A stretch of 64,000 nt of DNA. Source: Lepus europaeus. Taxonomy: Eukaryota; Chordata; Mammalia; Lagomorpha; Leporidae. The notes beneath the pieces were generated by a model. The model was not told where the DNA came from. It saw only the letters and a list, made by a program, of their open reading frames with translations, and made no database searches. Location of the stretch: NCBI RefSeq assembly GCF_033115175.1, contig NC_084830.1:38943409-39007408 (forward strand). Direction: 5' to 3'. The position numbers and the translations under genes were made by a program. Each line of letters opens with the position of its first letter. Within the stretch, counting starts at the first letter, position 1. This document shows, piece after piece, positions 56,327-64,000 of this stretch.

Positions 56327-57619
56327 CCTCATCTTTCCACTGCAGAAATTAAAATAGTCTGATGTCAATATCCAGTCTGCTGTGTAATTAAAGCCTGAGC
56401 ATAGACTGAGGCACTGATTTCTACCACTTTGAATTTGCAGCTAGTGAAGCAAAGAAGCAGACACCACTGGCTTTCATTCTAATGAGGGTGATGGCCAGAA
56501 TATATAATTTCCAGCAGTTGTCTTGAACGAGTATGCAGTAATTCACTTAAATGCTGACAACAGTGCAAGATTCAATGTCTGGGTCCCAAGATGGCAGTAT
56601 AGCAACAGGATGATTTGAGTCATGTGGGGCAAAATTATTAAAAAGGAGAGAGGATACACGCTGGAGAAAAAGCCGTGGGAAATTGGTGACAGCGCAGGAG
56701 ACCAATAGAGACTGGGCAGGTCCACAATGAAAGAGCAAATAAAAGATGGAAGTGGCAGGGGCTCAGACTGGGGAGGTTGGCGACAGCCCGCAGCAGACCA
56801 GGTGAGATGGGAAATTGTGGGTCCACTGAGCTACAAATAGCAGTGGGAGGGAGAGCTTGGTGAACTGCTTTTGAAGCCCCATGCAGGAAAAAAGAGAAGG
56901 TATAGAGGACCAAAAAGAGAGGTCAGACACCCCCCTGCCTACCTCCCTCGCCCTTCTCCCCACCTAGACCTGAAGTCATTTTGTTTGCTTACATTTTCAA
57001 AAGAAAGGAGGAGAATGCTGCCTTTGCCTATCATGCACATGCCCATCAATTGTGGGGGCCACCTCACCACACCCCCTATGCAGGAACAAGGACCACAACA
57101 TTTCAGAAGAATTCCTTCCCCACATGCAAGCTGTACAACAAGGAGAAGTCCTAAATATCAAAAACTCAAGCTTGCTCCATCCACCATTGAGAAACAAACT
57201 GGGCTCCAGTAGGTGGGGCTCCGTGCTTCCACTTGCAACACACAGACACACAGCAGCTCATAACAAAGGGAAACCTCACCACAAGAAAATCTTCACAGAT
57301 AGAGGTGCAATTCGTTAAGCAAAGCAATATAACCCTGAACACACCAGAGACTAACATCCAGGCATCCTGCAACTTTGAGAAAAAGGGCGGGTTATACCAA
57401 TAGAAATGAACAACCTCCTCTAACCAAAAATCCACAGGAAAGCTACAAAGTTCCATGGGAGCCTTACACTGGATACCCTCCTCCAGCCTGGAATACTGGA
57501 CAGCACACCCAGGCCACATCCAGCACACACCTCTTGGAACTCACTCAAAGTATAGATGTCTTACTAGATCACAAAGACACAAATTAAAGAGAAAAGCAAC
57601 CAGACAAAAAAATACATAA

Positions 57620-58620
57620 ATGCAGAAAAACAAAGGAAAAACCCTAAATAAGAATAAGCAAGATACTATGAGCCCCCGAAAGGAACATTACAACTCTTCA
57701 ATAATGGAAGGTGAGGATGAAGAGATAGAAGATATGCCAGAAATGGAATTCAGAAAATTAATCGCCAGATTACTTAGAAGCAATCAGAAGCAAATTCATG
57801 ATCTAAATGAAAAGTTCTCCCAAGAAATTGAGATATTAAAGATAAGTCAGAATGAAATACTAGAAGTGAAGAATTCAATAGATCAAATAAAAATTACAGT
57901 GGAAAGCCTTAACAACAGAATATGTGGGACAGAAGAAAGAATATCAGAACTAGAAGACAAATTTATGGAAATATAACAGTCAGACCAAAAAAAAAAAAAA
58001 AAAAAAGAAGAAGAAATGAGAAAACTAAAAAACATGGTTGGAGATCTACAAGATACTATCAGATGACCCAACATATGCATCCTAGGAGTTCCAGAAGGCA
58101 CGGAAAGAGAGAAAGGATTAGAAGGCTTTCTTAATAAAATAATAACAGAAAACTTTCCCAATCTGGAGAAAGAAAGAGACATCCAAGTACAGGAGGTATA
58201 CAGAATTCCCAATAGACACGACCAGAAAAGATCTTCACCACGACACATTGTAGTGAGAATCTCCACAGTAAAACATAAAAAAAAAAAAAAATCTTAAAAT
58301 GTGCATGAGAGAAATGCCAAATCACATTCAGAGGAAATCCAATTATACTTACTTCAGACTTTTCATCAGAAACTCTACAGGCAAGGATAGAATGGCAAGA
58401 CATATTCCAAGTCCTAAGAGAAAAAAACTGTCAAACCATAATACTGTACTCTGAAAAGCTCTCATTTATGAATGAAGGAGAAATAAAGATCTTCCACAAC
58501 AGACAGAAATTAAAAGAATCTGTAACTACTCACCTAGCCCTACAAATAATGCTCAAGGATATGCTACACACAGAAACAGGAACATCACTACAAAAGAAGA
58601 TGATCGCAGAAACTGACTAA
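57620..58620 (+). pseudogene. L1 ORF1, broken
   Basis: The N-terminal part to 57976 is open (about 118 codons, with the coiled-coil pattern FRKLIARLLRSNQKQIHDLN). A TAA at 57974-57976, an A18 run (57988-58005) and another long A run near 58277-58291 break the frame. Later pieces still show ILGVPEGTEREKG, RHIVVR and an ending close to the intact copy at 35202. It encodes no full protein. Confidence 0.85.
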
Positions 58621-58672
58621 GTAAAAGTACAAAGAAAACCCAGAGTAAAAAAATTAGGACTATTAACAGAAA

Positions 58673-61600
58673 TATGGCAGGGCAAAGTTGGTACTTAACA
58701 ATAGTCACCCTGAATGTAAATGGTTTCAACTCTCCAGTTAAAAGACATAGACTGGCTGAATGGATTAAAAAAGAAAACTAATCTATTTGCTGCCTAAAAG
58801 AAACACATCTTATCAACAATGATGCACACAGACTGAAAGTGAAAGGATGGAAAAAGATAATCCATGCTAACAGAAACGAAAAAAGAGCTAGTGTAGCCAT
58901 CCTAATATCAGACAAGATAGACTTTAACACAAAAACTATTAAAAGAGACAGAGAAGGACACTATATAATGATTAAAGGATCAATTCAACAGGAAGATGTG
59001 ACTATTATAAATGTATATGCACCTAATTACAGGGCACCTGGCTATTTAAAGAAATGTTAATGGATTTAAATGGAGATATAGACTGAAATACAATAGTAAT
59101 GGATGACTTCAATACCCCACTTTCAGCAATGGTTGGATCAACCAGACAGAAAATCAACAAGAAAACAATAGAGTTAATTGATACTATAGACCAAATGGAC
59201 CTAACAGATATATACAGAGCCTTCCCACATATAGCCAGAGAATACACATTTTTCTCACCACTGCATGGAACTTTCTCTAGGACTGACCACATGCTAGGCC
59301 ATAAAGAAAGTCTCAGGAAATTAAAAAAAAATTAAATCATGCCATGCATCTTCTTAGACCACAATGCAATGAACTTGGAAATCAGCAACTTAGGAATCTC
59401 TAGAATATATGCAAACACATCAAGACTGAACAACATGCTCCTGAATGAATGGTGGGTCATAGAAAAAAATCAAAGGAGAAATCAAAAAATGTCTGGAAAT
59501 GAATGAAGATGACAAAATACAACATACATATCAAACTTATGGCATATAGCAAAAGCAATGTTAAGAGGAAAGTTTATAGCAACTGGTGCCCAAATCAAGA
59601 AATTGGAAAGGCACCAAATAAATGAGCTATCAATGTATCTCAAGAATCTAGAAAATCAACAGCAAACCAAACCCAAATCTATTATGAGAAAAGAAATAAT
59701 TAAATTACAGAACAAATCAACAAAATTGAAACAATACAAAAGATCAGCAAAATGAAGAACTGGTTTTTGAAAAAGTAAACAAAATTGAAACACTATTAGC
59801 CCAACTAACCAAAATAAAGGAGAGAGAAGAACAAAATAAATAAAAATAGAGATGAAAAAAGAAATGTAACAAGACACCACAGAAATAAAAAGAATCATCA
59901 GAAATTACTATAAAGAGCTGTATGCCAACAAACTGGGAAACCTAGAAGAAATGGATAGATTCTTGAACACACACAACCTACCTAAATTGAGCATGAAAAC
60001 ATAGAAGACCTAAACAGACCCATTACCAATACAGAAATTAAATCAGTAATAAAGACCCTCTCAACAAAGAAAAGCCTAAGGCCAGATGGCGTCACTGCTG
60101 AATTATACCAAACATTTAAAGAAGAATTAACTCCATTTCTCAAGTTATTTAAAACAATTGAAAGACAGGGAATCCTCCCAAATTCTTTCTATGAACTCAG
60201 CATCACCTTTCCAAAACCCAGAAAAGACACAACAGAGAGAAAACTATAGACCAATTTCCAAATGAACATAGATGCAAAAATCTTCAACCAAATTCTGGCC
60301 AATCAAATCCAACAACACCACAGAAAGATCATTCACCTGGACCAAGTAGGATCTACCCCTGGTATGCAGGCATGGTTCAATATTTGCAAACCAATTAATG
60401 TGATACATCACATTAACAAATTGAAGAACAAAAACTATGTGATTATCTCAATAGATGCAGAGAAAGCATTTGATAAAACACAACACCCTTTCATGATGAA
60501 AACTCTAAGCAAATTGGGTATAGAAGGATCATTCCTCAACACAATTATGGCAATTTATGACAAACCCATGGCCAGTGTCCTATTGAACAGGGAAAAGTTG
60601 GAAGCATTCCCACTGAGATCCAGAACCAGACAAAGATGCCCACTCTCACCATTGCTATTCAACACACTCCTGGAAGTTTTAGCCAGAGCCATTAGGCAAG
60701 AAAAAATAAATCAAAGGGATCCAAATTGAGAAAGAAGAAGTCAAATTACCCCTATTTGCAGAAGACATGATTCCATATATAGGGGATCCAAAAGACTCCA
60801 TCAAGAGACTATTGGAACTCATAGAAGAGTTTGGTAAAGTAGCAGGATATAAAATCAATACACAAAAAACAATAGCCTTTGTATACACAGACAATGCCAC
60901 AGCTGAGAAAGAACTTCTAAGATCAATCCCATTCATAATAGCTACAAAAACATCAAATACCTTAGAATAAATTTAACCAAGGATGTCAAAGATCTCTATG
61001 ATGAGAATAAAAAACATTGAAGAAAGAAATATGAGATACAAAAAAATAGAAAAAACTTCCATGTTCTTGGATTGGAAGAATCAAAATCATCAAAATGTCC
61101 ATTCCTCCAAAAGCAATTTACAGTTTCAATGTGATACTAATCAAAATACCAAAGACATTCTTCTCAGATCTAGAAAAAATGATGCTGAAATTCATATGGA
61201 AACAAGGGAGACCTCAGATAGCTAAAGCAATCTTATACAACAAAAACAAAGCTGGATGCATCACAATACCAGATTACAAGGCCTATTACTGGTATAATCA
61301 AAACAGCCTATTACTGGTGTAAAAACAGATGGATAGATCAATGGAACAGAATAGAAACACCAGAAATCAATCCAAGCATCTACAACCAGCTTATATTTGA
61401 CCAAGGAGCTAAGAACAGTCTCTTCAACAAATGGTGCTGAGAAAACTGGATTTCCACATGCAGAAGTATAAAGCAGGACCCCTACCTTACAACGTACACA
61501 GAAATCCATTAAAAATTCATTAAACACATAAATCTTCAACCTGATACCATTAAACTATTAGAGAGCATTGGGGAAACCCTGCAAGACATTGGCACAGGCA

Positions 61601-62440
61601 AAGAGTTCTTGGAAAAGACCCCAGAGGCATAAGCAATCAAAGCTTAAATTAAAAAAATGGGACTACATTAAATTGAAACGTTTTTGTATTGCAAAAGAAA
61701 CACTCAGGAAAATGAAGAGGCAACCGACAGAATGGGAGAATTATTTGCAGACTATGCAACTGATAAAGGATTAATAACTAGAATATATAAAAAGATCAAG
61801 AAACTCCACAACAAAACAAACAACCCAATTACGAAATGGGCAAAGGACTTAAACAGATATTTTTCAAAAGAGGAAATCCAAATGGACATCGGACACACAC
61901 AAAAAATGCTCAGGATCACTAGCTGTCAGGGAAATGCAAATCAAAACCACAATGAAATTTCACCTCACCCTTGTTAGAATGCCTTTCATATGGAAATCAA
62001 CAAACAACAAATGAGGGTGAAGATGTGAGGGAAAAGGTATCCTAAGCCACTGTTGATGGGAATGTAAATTGGTACAGCCACTGTGGAAAACAGTATAGAG
62101 ATACCTCAGAAATCTGCATATAGACCTACCACATGACCCAGCCATCCCACTCCTGGGAATTTATCCAAGTGAAATGAAATCAACAAATAAAATGTTACCT
62201 GCACCCCCATGTTTATTGCAGCTTAATTTACAATAGCTAAGACATGGACTCAACCTAAATGCCCATCAACTGAAGACTGAATAAAGAAATTACGTGATAT
62301 GCACTGTATGGGATATTACTTTGTGGTAAAAAAAAATGAAATCCAGTCATTTGCAACAAAATGGATGAATCTGAAAAATATCACACTTAGTGAAATCAGC
62401 CAGTCCCAAAGGGACAAATACTATATGTTCTAATAACGAA
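58673..62440 (+). pseudogene. L1 ORF2 (endonuclease and reverse transcriptase), broken
   Basis: Starts ATGGCAGGGCAAAGTTGG. Endonuclease traces include VTLNVNGFNSP and KETH in place of QETH. The reverse-transcriptase domain is clearest in an open stretch at 60262-60729 ([50 protein letters not shown]). The catalytic box at about 60754-60768 reads LFAEDM where active L1s have FADD, so one metal-binding Asp is replaced by Glu. The C-terminal Cys-rich region is frameshifted. There are multiple stops (for example TAA near 58780) and a stop after QRDPN. Confidence 0.85.
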
Positions 62441-63970
62441 TAAAGCACCTAAAAGGAATCAGTAGAAGTGAAATTGACACTCTGAGAAACAATGACTTGA
62501 AGAGCCCTTGTCTTGACTGTGGAGGAACAAATTTTTTTTTTTATACTACTAGTTGAACACTTTACTTAACATAAGATTAATCATATGTGTATAAATTCAA
62601 TTGAAAATAGATCTCAGTAAAAAATAAGAGTAGGAATAAGAGAGGGAGGAGGAAGTTTAGAACTGTAAATTGTATAGTTCTTCATACATCCCTACAACTT
62701 ACTTTTAAGGGTACAGTTTTAAAACTTGCCATGGAACCCCAAATCCCATTAAGCTGGGTGGTAAAAATGCCATTTAAATGTTAAAGTGATCATATTGGCT
62801 GGTGCCATGGCTCAACAGGCTAATCCTCTGCCTAGCAGCGCCGGCACACGGGGTTCTAGTCCTGGTCGGGGCACCGGATTCTGGCCCAGTTGCCCCTCTT
62901 CCAGGCCAGCTCTCTGCTGTGGCCCAGGAGTGCAGTGGAGGATGGCCCAAGTGCTTGGGCCCTGCACCCCATGGGAGACCAGGAGAGGCATCTGGCTCCT
63001 GGCTTCGGATCAGCGCAGTGTGCTGGCCGCAGCACACCAGCAGCAGCGGCCATTGGAGGGTGAACCAACGGCAAAGGAAGACCTTTCTCTCTGTCTCTCT
63101 CTCTCACTATCCACTCTGCCTGTCAAATTTTTTTTTAAATGATCATATTAATTTTTTTAAGTTTATCATATAGATAGGATTAAGTGTTAAAGGGATCATA
63201 TAAATAAGATTAACAGTCTGATAATAATAATAGATTAAAAAGGAGAGAATGTTCCAAAATGGAAAGCAGTCAACACAGCAGACTCATAGAATGACAATTG
63301 CTCTAAATAGCACTCTGACCTCATAATCAGCCCTTAAATGCATTCTGGTCTGGCAGAAAAACCTGGGAGAGCATTTCAGGCATGGAGAGCCAAGACACTG
63401 TGGCAAAAAAAAAAAAAAAAAAAAAAAATCCTACATGAAGGATCTCTGTGAGTGAAACACCAGTGGAAAGAAGCAGCCATCAAAGAAGGATGTGCTTTTT
63501 TCTGAAGGGAGGAGAGAACTTCTACTTTGCTTATAGCCTTGTCTAAATACTGGTGGAGATTGTGGACTCAAAGGCTTCCATAGCCTTGGCAGCTCATGTC
63601 AAGAGCCTCGGGTGATCACTGATGTCATACATAAGAGTGTTAATTGTTAAATTAACAACAGGAGTCATTGTGCACTTACTCCCCAGGCAGGACCTCTGTC
63701 CTTAATGAGTTATACTATGAGAATAAACTGTAAAACTTGCTCTCAAAAACAGTTTTGTGTGCGTATGTGTGTGTGTGTGTGCAAATTGTTGAAATCTTTA
63801 TAAAGTTAATTGAAAATGAATCTTAATGGGGAATGGGACTGGGAATAGGGGAAGGAGGAGGAGGTGGGATGGAAGGAAGTGTGGGAGGAAGAGTATGGTG
63901 GGGAGAATCACTATATTCCTAAAGTTGTACTTATGAAACTTGTACTCATTAAATGAAATGTTTCTTTGGG
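62441..63970 (+). other. 3' UTR of the older L1
   Basis: Includes the segment ending in an A24 run (63405-63428), then aaggatctctgtgagtgaaa and the standard 3' UTR, a TG microsatellite (63755-63781) and the purine-rich tract at 63830-63905. This copy preserves the uninterrupted version of the site used by the chimeric element (gtggaaagaa..gccatcaaagaagg). Confidence 0.8.
62798..63137 (+). mobile_element. C-type SINE, young group, in L1 3' UTR
   Basis: Head ggctggtgccatggctcaac, B-box-like ggggttctagtcctgg, tail ctgcctgtcaaattttt. Duplication tgatcatatt on both sides. Confidence 0.9.
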
Positions 63971-64000
63971 AAAAAAAATGCAATGTGTGTGCCAGCAGCA

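Larger units (their letters stand above)
56575..63970 (+). mobile_element. Nearly full-length, decayed older L1
   Basis: It starts ctgggtcccaagatggcag, has about 1 kb of 5' UTR, broken ORF1 (57620-58620), broken ORF2 (about 58673-62440) and a long 3' UTR ending ttgggaaaaaaaa at about 63970. A young SINE interrupts the 3' UTR at 62798-63137. It is about 7.4 kb in all and antisense to RIMS2. The many stops, indels and A-run frameshifts show it is old. I could not define a clean target-site duplication. Confidence 0.85.
42309..64000 (-). other. RIMS2: RIMS2 upstream intron, 3' portion (at least 21.7 kb)
   Basis: The sequence upstream of the acceptor at 42309 shows no further RIM coding block on the minus strand. 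It is intron as far as the window reaches, filled with C SINEs, MIR and LTR fragments and an antisense L1 (56575-63970). An internal promoter for a short RIM2-gamma form is known to exist in this gene, but I could not locate its first exon here. Confidence 0.75.

Noticed and set aside
42430-64000. Further RIMS2 exons or the RIM2-gamma first exon
   Set aside because: No Ser/Arg-rich RIM block with splice sites found on the minus strand; I could not support any.

Overview
The window is mammalian nuclear DNA and very probably from rabbit or a close relative (Lagomorpha, Oryctolagus type). Two things show this. About 36 tRNA-derived SINEs of the rabbit C-repeat kind are present (head like ggggccggcgctgtggcgta, B-box-like ggttcgagtcc, a CT-rich stretch, then either caaataaataaatctt or ctgcctgtcaaaaa at the tail). 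There are also several L1 elements with the rabbit L1 3' UTR (gggatctctgtccttaatgt). Almost all of the computed open reading frames are SINE or L1 shadows.

The only host gene I can support is the 3' end of RIMS2 (presynaptic active-zone protein RIM2), on the minus strand. Five coding exons lie at 42308-42167, 39172-39060, 33361-33260, 31491-31352 and 30920-30702. They join in frame with GT/AG introns and encode about 237 residues: the linker before the C2B domain, the whole C2B domain and the C-terminus ending SRS. The repeat-poor 3' UTR runs to a poly(A) signal at 28048-28043. The stretch 42309-64000 is the 3' part of one long upstream intron, and 1 to about 28020 is downstream intergenic DNA.

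Layout. 1-7300: old L1 (L1M type, minus) fragments filled with SINEs, including an inverted duplication of a SINE together with its flanks (4474-5098). 7300-28020: intergenic, with SINEs, an L2 split by an ERVL-type LTR (13040-14230), an old L1 fragment (15290-17180) and MIRs. 28020-30920: RIMS2 3' UTR and last exon. 30921-42308: exons and introns. The intron 33362-39059 is nearly all a nested L1 cluster inside a 16-bp target-site duplication. An older L1 with a twin-priming inversion was entered by a shorter L1 3' end and by a 4.4-kb chimeric element. 42309-56570: intron with SINEs, MIR and LTR fragments. 56575-63970: a nearly full-length, decayed L1 with both ORFs broken.

The most interesting object is the chimeric element 34263-38711. 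It has an L1 5' end and an intact ORF1 (344 residues), but instead of ORF2 it carries about 1.9 kb of other sequence, including a degenerate class I endogenous-retrovirus gag/protease piece. It then returns to an L1 3' UTR and poly(A). Its ends carry a second, inner pair of 15-bp repeats, which suggests that a parent copy's target-site duplication was copied along on both sides.
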